A stretch of 64,000 nt of DNA from Aquibium microcysteis (GCF_014495845.1 NZ_CP061080.1:5756001-5820000); one strand, 5' to 3'. Shown: positions 52,599 to 62,039, numbered from the stretch's first letter. Numbers and translations are program-made. Notes: a model not told the origin generated them from the letters alone.

Positions 52599-53654
52599 GT
52601 GGAAATCCTGCTCGTACTGTTTCTCGGGAAGCCGCTGTGGATGTGGCTGCTCTTCCTCGGTCTCGTCATGGCGCTGCTGGCCTTCGATCTCGGCGTCCTG
52701 CACAAGGACGACCACGAGATCGGCGTGGCGGAGAGCCTGCGGCTCTCGGCGATGTACATCGTGCTCGGGCTGTCGTTCTCGGCCTTCATCTGGTGGCAGA
52801 TGGATGCGACGGCGACGGCGCAGTATCTCACCGCCTTCGTGGTCGAGAAGACGCTGGCGATGGACAACATCTTCGTGATCGCGCTGATCTTCAGCTTCTT
52901 CGCCATCCCGCGCGAATACCAGCACCGGGTGCTGTTCTGGGGCATCCTCGGCGTGATCGTGCTGCGCGGCATCATGATCGGCCTCGGCGCCACGATCGTC
53001 GACCAGTACCACTGGGTGCTCTATCTCTTCGCCGCCTTCCTGATCTTCACCGGCATCAAGATGCTGTTCGTGGCCGACAAGGAGCACAAGATCGAGGAGA
53101 ACGGCCTCATCCGCTTCCTGAAGCGGCGACTGCGCGTCACCGAGGATCTGCATGGCCACGACTTCTTCGTGAAGAAGCCGGATCCCGCGACCGGTCGGCT
53201 TGTGCGCTACGCGACTCCGCTTTTCCTGGCGCTGATCTTGATCGAGATCGCCGACCTGGTTTTCGCGGTCGATTCGGTGCCGGCCGTCTTCACCATCACC
53301 ACCGACCCCTACATCGTCTACACCTCCAACATCTTCGCCATCCTCGGCCTGCGCGCGCTCTACTTCGCGCTGGCGGCGATCCTGCATCGCTTCGCCTACC
53401 TGAAATATGCGCTGTCGGTGCTGCTGGTCTTCATCGGCTCCAAGATCTTCGTCGCCGACCTGATGGGCTGGGAGAAGTTCCCGCCGGAATGGTCGCTCGG
53501 CATCACCTTCGCGATCCTCGGCGCCGGCGTCGCCTTCTCCCTGTGGAAGACCGGCGCAGCGATGCCGGTCGAAGCGCAGCCGGAGCCGGCCGCGCCCGTT
53601 CATGGCCACGGCAAGGTCCTGACCGCGGCCGAAGAGGGCCGTGGCCGGCCCTGA
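52599..53654 (+). CDS. TerC-family integral membrane protein
   Basis: 351 aa from the GTG at 52599 (AAGAAGGG 7 nt upstream); an ATG at 52533 is in frame but poor. About nine helices with the family's conserved acidic motifs: AFDLGVLH, EKTLAMDNIFVIALIF and ADLVFAVDSVPA. A charged cytoplasmic loop (about 170-205) splits two homologous halves. TerC/Alx proteins act in metal export (Mn2+), tellurite resistance or membrane-protein maturation. The C-terminal tail has histidines (PVHGHGK). Monocistronic. Confidence 0.9.
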   Translation: MEILLVLFLGKPLWMWLLFLGLVMALLAFDLGVLHKDDHEIGVAESLRLSAMYIVLGLSFSAFIWWQMDATATAQYLTAFVVEKTLAMDNIFVIALIFSFFAIPREYQHRVLFWGILGVIVLRGIMIGLGATIVDQYHWVLYLFAAFLIFTGIKMLFVADKEHKIEENGLIRFLKRRLRVTEDLHGHDFFVKKPDPATGRLVRYATPLFLALILIEIADLVFAVDSVPAVFTITTDPYIVYTSNIFAILGLRALYFALAAILHRFAYLKYALSVLLVFIGSKIFVADLMGWEKFPPEWSLGITFAILGAGVAFSLWKTGAAMPVEAQPEPAAPVHGHGKVLTAAEEGRGRP

Positions 53655-53714
53655 CCGGCCGAGCTCCGGCGGCCCGCCGGGGTCCGAAGCATTAGACGGC
53701 GGAGGCGGAGCCTC

Positions 53715-54668
53715 GTGACGGTGCGCGACGGGGTCGAGGGAGTGAAGGCGCCGGATCGCTGGTCGGCCGATGACGCCCGAGCGCGCGTGCCGGCATTCGT
53801 CGGCAGGACCTTCCTGTGGCCGGGTACAGTCCGGCTGCACCGCGCCGCGCTCGGTCCCGACGTCGTGCGGACACCGGCGAACGTCTTCCTTTCGCCCGTC
53901 CTCGTGCTCGTCCGGCTGACGGGATGGACATGTGCGGCCCTGCGGTTCGAACGGGCGGCCGGCTGGCTCAGGAGCCGCCGCATCCTGCTCCGGACAGACG
54001 TCTCGGCCCGGCTCGAGACGGCGATCCTGCAGAACCTGCTGGGCATCGGAACGTCGCAGCACGCCGTCGACATACGGAGGCATGGCCTCGCACCGGCGAT
54101 CCTCGCGGCGCCGGAACTCGCCGCGACCTTCGATGGCCTGCCGGAACCGCAGGAGGCCCGGTTGCGCGCCGACCGCATCGCCGAAGCGATCGCGGAGTAC
54201 AGCGGGACCCGTTCGGCTGTCGCGGAACTGACGACGGCCCTGCTCACGCTGATCGCCGGCGCGGCGCTGTTCCATGCGCTGACGCCCGGCATGATCTCGA
54301 TCGCGCCCGGCGTCGCGGAGGCGCTGGCGCGCAGCACCGCCGTCGCCGCCTTCCCGCTCGGCGAGATGCTCGGCGGCCTGTGGTACGGCGTCTTCCCAGC
54401 CAGGACGGACCCCTGGCTGGTCGCGGCAAGCCTGGCCTGCCTGATGTCGCTCGGGGCCCTGGTCACCACCTTCGCCGGCCTGCTGGCCGATCCGCTCCAG
54501 GCCCTGCTCGGCATTCATCGCCGCCGCCTGCTGCGCCTGATCGACACCGTGGAGGCGGAACTGTGCGGTGCGGGTGGCAGGCCTTTCGTCGCCCGGGAGC
54601 ACTTCATGGCGCGCGTCTTCGACCTGTGGGATGCCGCCCTGTCGCTGGTGAAGGCGCTCAAGGGCTGA
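53715..54668 (+). CDS. DUF6635-like protein of unknown function
   Basis: 317 aa, GTG start with GGAGGCGGAG upstream. A soluble N-terminal half carries the stretch FVGRTFLWPGTVRLHRAALG and FLSPVLVLVRLTGW. One or two membrane helices follow (about 178-200 and 233-258). The C-terminal RRRLLRLIDTVEAEL...YVAREHF-type region (here FVAREHFMARVFDLWDAAL) is helical. I associate it with DUF6635 from memory; no function is known. It may share a transcript with terC, 60 bp upstream. Confidence 0.68.
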   Translation: MTVRDGVEGVKAPDRWSADDARARVPAFVGRTFLWPGTVRLHRAALGPDVVRTPANVFLSPVLVLVRLTGWTCAALRFERAAGWLRSRRILLRTDVSARLETAILQNLLGIGTSQHAVDIRRHGLAPAILAAPELAATFDGLPEPQEARLRADRIAEAIAEYSGTRSAVAELTTALLTLIAGAALFHALTPGMISIAPGVAEALARSTAVAAFPLGEMLGGLWYGVFPARTDPWLVAASLACLMSLGALVTTFAGLLADPLQALLGIHRRRLLRLIDTVEAELCGAGGRPFVAREHFMARVFDLWDAALSLVKALKG

Positions 54669-54881
54669 CTCCGTCACGGCCCGGCTCCGGCAGGTCTTCC
54701 GCCGCACGCCGGACGTTGCCCGCCGGGCGCGGATCGCCTAAGAGCAGGCGCGAGGGCGCCGGCCGGAACGGCCGGCGGAGAGGGACTGGTCCGTCCGCGA
54801 CACGGCCGGGACGCGCCCGCCCGCCGCCTCGTCCTGCGGACGTCGCGGCGTTGCCCCGACGAACACGGACGGAGACCGTCG

Positions 54882-55385
54882 ATGAAGTCCATGGAACTGC
54901 TCGTCGAGCGGCTGATCCTCTCGGCCCGCTGGATCCTCGTCGTCTTCTACGTGGGGCTGGCGGTGGCGCTCGGCATCTATGCCGTGTCGTTCCTCTACAA
55001 GCTCTCGAAGGTGGCATTGGAGGTCTTCGTCCTCGACGAGGCGGAGATGATCCTCGCGATGCTCGGACTGATCGATGCGGCGCTGGTGGCGAGCCTGATC
55101 GTCATGGTCATGATCTCGGGCTACGAAAACTTCGTCAGCCGTTTCGACGGCGCCGAGAACGGGGAGATCTCGTGGCTGGGCAAGCTGGACGCGGGCAGCC
55201 TCAAGATCAAGGTGGCCTCCTCGATCGTCGCGATCTCCTCGATCCACCTGCTCCAGATATTCCTCAACACCCAGCAGTACACGACGGCGCAGCTGATGTG
55301 GGCGACCCTGATGCACCTCGCCTTCGTGGCGTCCGCCCTGCTGCTCGGGTTCCTCGAGCAGATCATGAACAGGCTGAAGGGCTGA
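54882..55385 (+). CDS. YqhA/UPF0114 (TIGR00645) family membrane protein
   Basis: 167 aa with four hydrophobic segments. Signature stretches are ERLILSARWILVVFYVGL, DAALVASLIVMVMISGYENFVS and SIVAISSIHLLQIFLN. Widespread inner-membrane family; some members have been proposed to conduct or handle ions, but the role is not settled. The preceding 213-bp gap has a GC-rich hairpin (54757-54777) without a U-tract. Confidence 0.9.
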   Translation: MKSMELLVERLILSARWILVVFYVGLAVALGIYAVSFLYKLSKVALEVFVLDEAEMILAMLGLIDAALVASLIVMVMISGYENFVSRFDGAENGEISWLGKLDAGSLKIKVASSIVAISSIHLLQIFLNTQQYTTAQLMWATLMHLAFVASALLLGFLEQIMNRLKG

Positions 55386-55491
55386 GCGCGAGGAGAGCGG
55401 CGGCAGTGCCGCCGTCGCCCTGCCGTCCGGCGTCGGCCGTCCGCGCCCGCCCTCTGCAGAGCGCAACGCCGTCGCAGGAGACCGACCCGCC

Positions 55492-55839
55492 GTGCCACGC
55501 CTGACCTCCGATTTCTTCGTCTCGGCGCTGACGCGCCGTGTGTTCAATGCCGGCGGGTTCGCGGCGGTGATGCGCAAGGGCGCGGCGGAGGCGGGGGCGG
55601 TGTTCCTGGTGTTTCGCGGGCGCGACGGGACGTCCCGGCTGGTCGGGCCGGCGCCGCAGACGGACTACGCAGAGGAGGGCGGCTCGGGCAGGCGATTCTC
55701 GGTCGTGGCCGAAGGCCTCGACGACGAGGCGCTGGCGGGGCGCATCGAGCGCGAGGCGCGGTTCGACGGCGACGTCTGGTTCGTGGAACTGGACACCGCG
55801 ACGCCGGCGGGGGAACTGGTGGAGCTGGTGGCGGACTGA
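55492..55839 (+). CDS. DUF1491-family protein
   Basis: 115 aa, GTG start. The compact alpha/beta domain matches DUF1491: LTSDFFVSALTRRVFNAGGF, AAVMRKGAAEAGAVFLV and the C-terminal DGDVWFVELD. Conserved in alphaproteobacteria, function unknown. Stands 106 bp after yqhA on the same strand. Confidence 0.82.
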   Translation: MPRLTSDFFVSALTRRVFNAGGFAAVMRKGAAEAGAVFLVFRGRDGTSRLVGPAPQTDYAEEGGSGRRFSVVAEGLDDEALAGRIEREARFDGDVWFVELDTATPAGELVELVAD

Positions 55840-56064
55840 GCGCGGCCCCTGGGCCGGGGCCGAGCAACCGTGCCCGGAACAGACGCGATGCATGCCCCGG
55901 CGCGCACCTGGAGAACTCCCGGCACGACGATCCCGTCCCTGCGCTTGCCCTGATCCTCCCGCCGCTGCGCGGCGGCAGGCAGCACCCTCACCGTCACGAT
56001 TCGCCTGCCGTTCTTCGGACCCCCTGCCCGGGGAAGAGGGTGGGCGCGGAGATCGCGGACGGGC

Positions 56065-57309
56065 CTAGGATGCCCGGACGTCGCCGCGGGGCGGCAGCGG
56101 GTGGACGGAGGCCTGGCCGCCGGCGCGGACCGGAGTGGAGCGGGGCGACAGACGGTCGGTGCGCCAGGCGAGCACGATGCCGGTGGCCGCAGCCGCCGGG
56201 AAGGCGCGGTAGCGTTCGAGGAAGAGGCGGATCGCGCTGGTGCGCGAGAAGCGTTCCGGGCAGGCCGCGCAGACGAGCAGGAAGGCCTCCTCCTCCGACA
56301 GGTCGATGTGGCGGAAGGCGGCGATCAGGTCGTCATAGCTGCGCGAGGCGGCGATCGACCGCGCCGTTTCGGCGCCGATGCCGAGTGCCTGCGCCAGAGC
56401 GTCGCGAAAGGCCAGCGCGCTGCCCGAGAGCAGCGTCGCCTTCAGCCGCTGGTAGTCGTCCTCGTGCGCCAGCCTCTCGGCGGAGCGGGGCGTCGACGTC
56501 CGGCGCGGCCGCTGGCCGGCCATGATCGCGCGCAGCTCGCGTCGCACCGCCTCCGCCGCGTCGCGGACGGCCTCCGGCAGCAGGCTCGCGGCCGAACCCG
56601 GAGCGGATCCGGTCCCCGCCTGATCGAGCAGGCCAAGGACAGGGGATTCCCCGGCGGAGGCTGCGACGGACGCCGCGGGCGCTGCCGCGGCGGCGGGCAT
56701 CGCGGGAGGGGCGGCCGGAGTTGCGGGACGGGCGACGGTGGCGGCCGGGGCGGCCTGCCCCCGGGCGGCAGCCGGGGCCGCGGGCACCGCGGCGGGGGGC
56801 ATGGCCGGGCGGGCGGGACGCACGGCGGCAGGCGTGCCGGGTGCCGCGGGGGAGGGGGGTGCGACGGATTCGTTGCGTGCGGCCTCGTCCTGCCCGGCGG
56901 CGCGCACCAGCGCATGGACCAGAGCGGCGATCGCCGGATGCAGGTCGCCGCGGCGGGCGATCACGCGGGCATGCGCGGCGCCCCTGGTCCCGATGATCCG
57001 CACGAGATCGGCATTGGACAGGAGCGGCGACCGGATCAGGAGCGGCGCGCAGATCTCCACCGGCTCCTCGCACAGGCGATGGACGAGATCGGCGGGCGCG
57101 TGGCGCGAGTCCGACAGGACCGCGCAGGCGAAGCGGCGCGCTTCGATGGAGGTGCGGTCGATGAGCGGCAAAGTGAGCTGGGCGAGCTGCGCGATCTCGC
57201 GCCGCGACGGCCGCGTGAGCGACGTGAAGGCCGAAACCGCGGCGCGGAACAGCCGGTCCGACTTGCCGCTCTCGGTGCGAATCGCGATCTCCCGGAAAAC
57301 CGATGACAC
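56065..57309 (-). CDS. DUF2336-domain protein with Pro/Ala-rich central linker
   Basis: 414 aa from a GTG at 57309; the frame is open further and the start is uncertain. The N-terminal helical-repeat domain (about 1-130: PSRREIAQLAQLTLPLID, RFACAVLSDSRHAPADLVHRL, ICAPLLIRSPLLSNADLVRI) is DUF2336, HEAT-like. A linker of about 100 residues rich in Ala and Pro follows. The C-terminal helical domain (about 265-385) contains DDYQRLKATLLSGSALAFRDA. DUF2336 proteins occur in alphaproteobacteria with links to signalling and the cell cycle, but function is unproven. A CtrA-like box lies upstream at 57416. Confidence 0.8.
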   Translation of the reverse strand: MSSVFREIAIRTESGKSDRLFRAAVSAFTSLTRPSRREIAQLAQLTLPLIDRTSIEARRFACAVLSDSRHAPADLVHRLCEEPVEICAPLLIRSPLLSNADLVRIIGTRGAAHARVIARRGDLHPAIAALVHALVRAAGQDEAARNESVAPPSPAAPGTPAAVRPARPAMPPAAVPAAPAAARGQAAPAATVARPATPAAPPAMPAAAAAPAASVAASAGESPVLGLLDQAGTGSAPGSAASLLPEAVRDAAEAVRRELRAIMAGQRPRRTSTPRSAERLAHEDDYQRLKATLLSGSALAFRDALAQALGIGAETARSIAASRSYDDLIAAFRHIDLSEEEAFLLVCAACPERFSRTSAIRLFLERYRAFPAAAATGIVLAWRTDRLSPRSTPVRAGGQASVHPLPPRGDVRAS

Positions 57310-57415
57310 AGCTACGCCTGACGCCTGACACGAACGCTGCGCCGGCCGTCGGGCAAGGCGGCATGCCGCCCCATCCCCTCCGGCGCTTCCAACCGACAGC
57401 ATTAGCGGCAATGTG

Positions 57416-57432
57416 TTAGCGAGCTGTTAACC
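57416..57432 (+). promoter_or_regulatory. CtrA-box-like site TTAG-N7-TTAACC
   Basis: TTAG (57416-57419), 7 bp, TTAACC (57427-57432) differs from the CtrA consensus TTAA-N7-TTAA(C) at one base. It is in the divergent region between the DUF2336 gene and the small gene at 57505, next to trcR. CtrA control of one or both is an inference. Confidence 0.5.
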
Positions 57433-57504
57433 CTGTGGGCGGCAGTGTGACGGCGCATCGTTCGTAAGCGTACCCGCGTTCATCGACCAGGGATCGCCGG
57501 AGCC

Positions 57505-57696
57505 ATGACCAACATCCTGACCTTCATGCCGGCCAGCGCGTCATCGCGCGGCACGCGCCCGCGGCCGCAGGGACCGGCCGCCATCGTCATCTTCCCGGGC
57601 GTTCGCTACGAGCGCGTGGCGCCGCTGCCACCCGCGCGCGGCGCGCGGCAGGACGGCCGTGCGGCAGCACGCAAGGGGACGGGCGAGCCGGGCTGA
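57505..57696 (+). CDS. Small protein with IVIFPGVRYER motif
   Basis: 63 aa. A GGAG site lies 6-7 nt before the ATG. The N-terminus MTNILTFMP and the central AAIVIFPGVRYERV resemble a family of tiny rhizobial proteins I remember (motif IVIFPGVRIER), of unknown function. The C-terminal third is Arg/Gly-rich. Converges with trcR, 22 bp between stops. Confidence 0.55.
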   Translation: MTNILTFMPASASSRGTRPRPQGPAAIVIFPGVRYERVAPLPPARGARQDGRAAARKGTGEPG

Positions 57697-57718
57697 ACGC
57701 GCCTCGTCGGCGAAACGG

Positions 57719-58414
57719 TCAGTCCTCGTCCTCGTCGTCGGTGCGGGTGCGCTTCAGCGAGGTGAGCTTGGCGAAGACGGCGCTCGCGTCGAGTTCCTTC
57801 TCGCCCTCCGGCTCGGCGGGCCGCCGCACCTCGAGCGTCTCGGTCATCGAGGCAGGCAGCAGCGTGTCGCCCGCCGGCGCCTGCGGCGGAAGCCCGCGCG
57901 AGGCGCGCTGCACTTCGAGGTCGAGGTCGATCTGCGAGCAGAGGCCGAGCGTCACCGGATCCATCGGCGCGAGGTTGGCCGAGTTCCAGTGCTTGCGCTC
58001 GCGGATCTGCTCGATGGTCGACTTGGTGGTGCCGACGAGGCGCGAGATCTGCGCGTCCTTCAGTTCGGGATGGTTGCGGACCAGCCACAGAATGGCGTTC
58101 GGCCGGTCTTGGCGCTTCGACAGCGGCGTGTAGCGCGGGCCCTTCCGCTTCGATTCGGGGATGCGGACCTTCGGCTCCGACAGCCGCGGCCGGTAGTTCG
58201 GATCGGCCTCCGCCTTGGCGATCTCCTCGCGCGTCAGCTGTCCGGTCATCACCGGATCCTGACCCTTGATGCCCTGCGCGGACTCGCCGTCGGCGATGGC
58301 CCGAACCTCCAGCGGATGGAGGTGGCAGAAGAAGGCGATCTGGTCGAAGGACATGGCTGTGTTGTCGACGAGCCAGACGGCGGTCGCCTTGGGCATCAAG
58401 AGCTGGTTGGCCAT
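57719..58414 (-). CDS. trcR: Cell cycle transcriptional regulator TrcR (DUF1013)
   Basis: 231 aa, matching the alphaproteobacterial DUF1013/TrcR family along its length: MPKATAVWLVDNTAMSFDQI at the start, RPNAILWLVRNHPELKDAQI in the middle and a helix-turn-helix SRLVGTTKSTIEQIRERKHW (about 140-160). The C-terminal tail is acidic (RTDDEDED). TrcR is described as a cell-cycle regulator associated with the CtrA network. AGAGGAG precedes the ATG, and a sigma-70-like promoter lies at 58495-58523. Confidence 0.92.
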   Translation of the reverse strand: MANQLLMPKATAVWLVDNTAMSFDQIAFFCHLHPLEVRAIADGESAQGIKGQDPVMTGQLTREEIAKAEADPNYRPRLSEPKVRIPESKRKGPRYTPLSKRQDRPNAILWLVRNHPELKDAQISRLVGTTKSTIEQIRERKHWNSANLAPMDPVTLGLCSQIDLDLEVQRASRGLPPQAPAGDTLLPASMTETLEVRRPAEPEGEKELDASAVFAKLTSLKRTRTDDEDED

Positions 58415-58494
58415 GATGAAGATACTCCTCTTCGTTCGCCCGCGTCCCTGCGCGGGCGGTGGGACTAAGCCACCGATAATGGGAAATCGCGCCG

Positions 58495-58523
58495 TCTATA
58501 CAGCGTCCTGTGCCGTTTCGCAA
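58495..58523 (-). promoter_or_regulatory. Probable promoter of trcR
   Basis: On the minus strand TTGCGA (58523-58518), a 17-bp spacer and TATAGA (58500-58495) resemble a sigma-70 promoter, 81 bp before the trcR ATG. Each box matches consensus at four of six positions. Confidence 0.5.
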
Positions 58524-58544
58524 CGAAAGACGGTTTATCGTCCG

Positions 58545-59087
58545 TCACACTGCTTCACAGGCGATCGATCCGAGGAACTTCTCCACCACCGTCTCGAAGG
58601 TGGGATCGGGCCGGAAAGCGCGCACCACGACGATCCCCTGCGGATTGTCCACCTCCACGAAGATCGAGCGCGCCAGCGCTTCGGGAAGCTCGCGGCGCAG
58701 TTCCGTCAGCTGCGCGGAGGTGGCGATGGCCAGATCGAGACGTCCGCCCGCCGCCGTCCGGTCGTTGAAGGAGTAGAGATTGTAGCCGCGCCGGTCGTAG
58801 ACCGACACCGACCAGAACGGGGCGCCGGCGCCGGCGGTGACATGCAGGACGCCGTGCTGGTGCAGGTCGAAGCGGCAGCCTCCGCCGAGGAAGAACGGAT
58901 CGGCGAGCGGCACCGGGGAGCCCTCGACGGGCGATTCCAGCCGGACGGGCTGGCGCAGGTCGCCCTGCGTGGCCAGCCGCGCCCAGGCGTCGCGCCCTGA
59001 CAGCACCGGCAGCAGGAGGAGGATGGCGATGTGGACGATGGCCGCCCCGACGACGCCGAGGATCAGGATGTGGAAGGCCCGCGTCAT
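58545..59087 (-). CDS. DUF1254-family membrane protein
   Basis: 180 aa. An N-terminal membrane helix (about 5-28) is followed by a domain with FFLGGGCRFDLHQHGVLHVT, PFWSVSVYDRRGYNLYSFND and IVVVRAFRPDPTFE, a pattern found in DUF1254 proteins. It is the second gene of a pair; its ATG overlaps the stop of the DUF1214 gene (ATGA). In many bacteria DUF1254 and DUF1214 are fused in one secreted protein; here they are split and coupled. Function unknown. Confidence 0.75.
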   Translation of the reverse strand: MTRAFHILILGVVGAAIVHIAILLLLPVLSGRDAWARLATQGDLRQPVRLESPVEGSPVPLADPFFLGGGCRFDLHQHGVLHVTAGAGAPFWSVSVYDRRGYNLYSFNDRTAAGGRLDLAIATSAQLTELRRELPEALARSIFVEVDNPQGIVVVRAFRPDPTFETVVEKFLGSIACEAV

Positions 59088-59665
59088 TCGCAGCCGGTCC
59101 GGTAGATCAGGGGCAGTTCAACCTCCGCGGCATCCGGATTACCGAGCGCGGGTGCATCGTAAAGCGTGAGCACGAGGTTCATCGTGCCGTCGCCGCCGGT
59201 GGCGAGCCAGTTGCCCGGATGCGGAGCGGGGCTCGCCACGATCTCGAAGGTATTGTCGGCCCGCCGCAGGACCTGCATCGAATGAAGCCCCGGCCACCGC
59301 AGCTTCCGGGCCGGCAGCGGCCCGGCTTCCGCATCCGACGGATAGAGCGTCCAGAACCGCGCCGCGGGAAGCCTGCCCTCGATCCGGTAGCTGCAGGCGC
59401 GCCGCAGCGGCTCTCCCGCCGAATCGGCGGAGGCCACGAAGGCGAGGCCCTCGGCCTTGCCGAGCGGCAGCTCCGCATTGCGCGAGAAGCGGGCCTTGGA
59501 ATAGGGATCCGCATCCGGCGTGCCCCGGCTCGGGAAGGCGGTCCATGGACCGACCGCCAGCCCGTCGAAGCCGGCCAGCCGGTCGAGCGCGACATGCACC
59601 GAGGCGGCGCCGCCACCGATCGCCAGAAGGAAGACGAGGCCGACGGAGGCGACGAACCGAATCAT
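59084..59665 (-). CDS. DUF1214-family exported protein
   Basis: 193 aa. A signal or anchor helix (about 2-24: IRFVASVGLVFLLAIGGG) is followed by the DUF1214 domain with DPYSKARFSRNAELPLGKAE, CSYRIEGRLPAARFWTLY and HPGNWLATGGDGTMNLVLTLYD. The ATG at 59665 was chosen; 59677 is an alternative. It lies 46 bp downstream of the PBP1A stop and is probably in the same operon, which suggests an envelope role. Confidence 0.8.
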   Translation of the reverse strand: MIRFVASVGLVFLLAIGGGAASVHVALDRLAGFDGLAVGPWTAFPSRGTPDADPYSKARFSRNAELPLGKAEGLAFVASADSAGEPLRRACSYRIEGRLPAARFWTLYPSDAEAGPLPARKLRWPGLHSMQVLRRADNTFEIVASPAPHPGNWLATGGDGTMNLVLTLYDAPALGNPDAAEVELPLIYRTGCE

Positions 59666-59711
59666 CGGTCGGACCATCCGGCGGGCGTGCTGCGCATCGA
59701 CGGGCCGCCGG

Positions 59712-61865
59712 TCAAAGCGAGGAGAGGGTTTCGCCGCCGCCGGCCGCCGACAGTTTCGGCGAATCGCGGAAGAGGTCCGACATGGAGCGCAGCAGCGCGG
59801 CGGTCCGCTCCGACAGGACGGGCGGACGCTCGCCGGCCTCGTCTGCATCGGGCGTCGCGGCCGCGACGACGGGAGCCTCGGTCTGGTTTCCCTTCTCGTC
59901 GAGGAACGGCTTCTCGATGTAGGGGATGGGCTTCAGCTCGACGTTCTGGTGGGCATAGGTCATCAGCCGCTGCCAGGTCTTGGCCGGCAGCGAGCCGCCG
60001 GTCATGTTGCGGGTGGGCGTGAACTCGTCGTTTCCGAGCCAGACGGCGGCGGTGTAGTTGCCCGTGAAACCGACGTACCAGGCATCCTTGTAGGCCTGGG
60101 TCGTGCCGGTCTTGCCGGCGCTGCGGATGCCCTGGAGCGCGGCGCGGCGGGCCGTGCCGATCTCGGGAATCTGGACGAGGATCTCGTTCATGGACCGCAC
60201 CGCCTGCTCCGACAGCACGCGCCTGGGCGGCGGCGCGTCGCGGCGCCAGTCCCACACGACCTCGCCGGAATGGGTGGCGAGCTGCACGATGCCGTGCCGC
60301 GTGCCGGCAAAGCCGCCATTGGCGAAGACGGCATAGCCCGTCGCCTGGTCCATGACGGTCATGCCCGAGGTGCCCAGCACCATCGTCTTGTCGGAGAAGA
60401 CCGGGCTTTCCACCCCCATCTCCTCGGCGAGCTTCTTGATCGGCGGGATCGTCAGGTGCTCCTTGGCGAGCCGGACCGGCACCGTGTTGATCGACTTGAT
60501 CAACGCGGTCGAGAGCGTCATGCGGCCGGAATAGCCGCGCGTGTAGTTCTTGGGCGACCAGGCACCCCAGGTGATGGGCGCGTCGGAGATGACGCTGTCG
60601 GGCGTGAACCCCTTTTCCATCGCGGCGGCATAGACGTAGGGCTTGAAGGAGGAGCCGGTCTGGCGCTGCGCCGAGGTGGCGCGGTTGAACTGCGACAGCC
60701 CGTAGTCGCGCCCGCCCACCAGCGCCCGCACCGATCCGTCGTGGTCGAGGACGACGATGGCGCCCTGCCTGACGCCGTATTCCTTGCCGTGCTGGCGCAG
60801 GTGGAATTCGAGCGCCTCCTCCGCCGCCGCCTGGATGCCGAGATCGAGCGTCGTGCGCGCGACGAGCGAGTGGCCGGGCATGCGCTGGGCGATGCGCTTG
60901 ACCTCCTCGAAGGCCCAGTCGAGGAAATAGTCGGGATTCTTGGCGCCGTCGCGGTCCACCACGGCGGCCGGCTGCCGGCGTGCGGCCAGGACCTGCCCCT
61001 CGGTGAGGAAGCCGGCTTCCACCATGTTGGTCAGCACCTGGTTGGCGCGGGCGCGCGCCGCCGGCAGATCGATGTGCGGCGCGTAGCGGGCCGGTGCCTT
61101 GAACAGGCCCGCGAGCATGGCCGCCTCCGCCAGCGTCACGTCCTTGATGCCCTTGCCGAAGTAGAAGTCGGTCGCGGCCGTGATGCCGAAGGTGCCGCCG
61201 CCCATGTAGGCGCGGTCGAGATAGAGCTGCAGGATCTCCTTCTTGGAGAGGTTCATCTCCAGCCAGACCGCCAGGAACGCCTCCTTGACCTTGCGCTCCA
61301 GCGTGCGCTCGTTGGTCAGGAACAGGTTCTTGGCCAGCTGCTGGGTGATGGTGGACCCGCCCTGCACGACGGAATTCGCCCGCACGTTCTCGGTCATGGC
61401 GCGCGCGAGGCCGAGGAAGTCGATGCCCCAGTGCGCGAAGAAGCGCCGGTCCTCGGTGGCCAGCACCGCCTTGACCACCACGTCGGGCATCTCGTCCACC
61501 GGCACGGAGTCGCGCTGGATCAGCCCGCGCTGGCCGATCTCGGCGCCGTTGCGGTCGAGGAAGGTGACGGCGAAATCGGCCTGGGCGCGCCAGTTGCCGG
61601 CCGTCTCCTCGAAGGCCGGGATGGCGAGCGCCAGCAGCACCACCGAGCCGGCGGCTCCGAGCGTCAGCCCTTCCGAGGCCACTTCCACCACCGCCCGCTG
61701 CAGGCCGTAGACGCGGAAGCGCCGGAAGAACACGGTGATGCGCTCCCAGCGGTCGCGCAGGAAGAAGCCGGCGTCATAGAGGGTGGAATCGAGCCAGGCG
61801 TCGATCTCGAGCAGCCTGGCGGCACGCGGCGTCCGCGGATCTTTCGGTTCGAACGGGTTTTCCAT
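59712..61865 (-). CDS. mrcA: Class A penicillin-binding protein (PBP1A), bifunctional
   Basis: 717 aa from ATG 61865; a GTG at 61946 would add 27 residues. A cytoplasmic tail and one membrane helix (about 70-90) precede the GT51 glycosyltransferase (about 115-290: VLATEDRRFFAHWGID with catalytic Glu, QGGSTITQQLAKNLFL). The transpeptidase domain follows (about 375-640), with nucleophile motif TGSSFKPY, SxN in KSINTVP and KTGTT. It polymerises and cross-links peptidoglycan in the periplasm. The protein is shorter than E. coli PBP1a and lacks an obvious ODD domain. First gene of a likely operon with DUF1214 and DUF1254. Confidence 0.93.
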   Translation of the reverse strand: MENPFEPKDPRTPRAARLLEIDAWLDSTLYDAGFFLRDRWERITVFFRRFRVYGLQRAVVEVASEGLTLGAAGSVVLLALAIPAFEETAGNWRAQADFAVTFLDRNGAEIGQRGLIQRDSVPVDEMPDVVVKAVLATEDRRFFAHWGIDFLGLARAMTENVRANSVVQGGSTITQQLAKNLFLTNERTLERKVKEAFLAVWLEMNLSKKEILQLYLDRAYMGGGTFGITAATDFYFGKGIKDVTLAEAAMLAGLFKAPARYAPHIDLPAARARANQVLTNMVEAGFLTEGQVLAARRQPAAVVDRDGAKNPDYFLDWAFEEVKRIAQRMPGHSLVARTTLDLGIQAAAEEALEFHLRQHGKEYGVRQGAIVVLDHDGSVRALVGGRDYGLSQFNRATSAQRQTGSSFKPYVYAAAMEKGFTPDSVISDAPITWGAWSPKNYTRGYSGRMTLSTALIKSINTVPVRLAKEHLTIPPIKKLAEEMGVESPVFSDKTMVLGTSGMTVMDQATGYAVFANGGFAGTRHGIVQLATHSGEVVWDWRRDAPPPRRVLSEQAVRSMNEILVQIPEIGTARRAALQGIRSAGKTGTTQAYKDAWYVGFTGNYTAAVWLGNDEFTPTRNMTGGSLPAKTWQRLMTYAHQNVELKPIPYIEKPFLDEKGNQTEAPVVAAATPDADEAGERPPVLSERTAALLRSMSDLFRDSPKLSAAGGGETLSSL

Positions 61866-62039
61866 GGCCTGTGGCGGTTCGACGTCCCTGGAAACGGGTT
61901 CTGTGCCGGGATGCGGGCGGATTTCGGGCGGCCGCCATTCATGCACCGGACGGCAGGACGGGGCAAGAGGGGGGATGGAACGTCAGACTACAACGCCGGA
62001 TCAACGAGACGCCGGACTGGTCCGGCCGGGGCGTTCGTC

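Noticed and set aside
54757..54777. Perfect 9-bp hairpin with GAA loop before the yqhA gene
   Set aside because: There is no U-tract and no nearby gene end requiring termination; too little support for a terminator or riboswitch.
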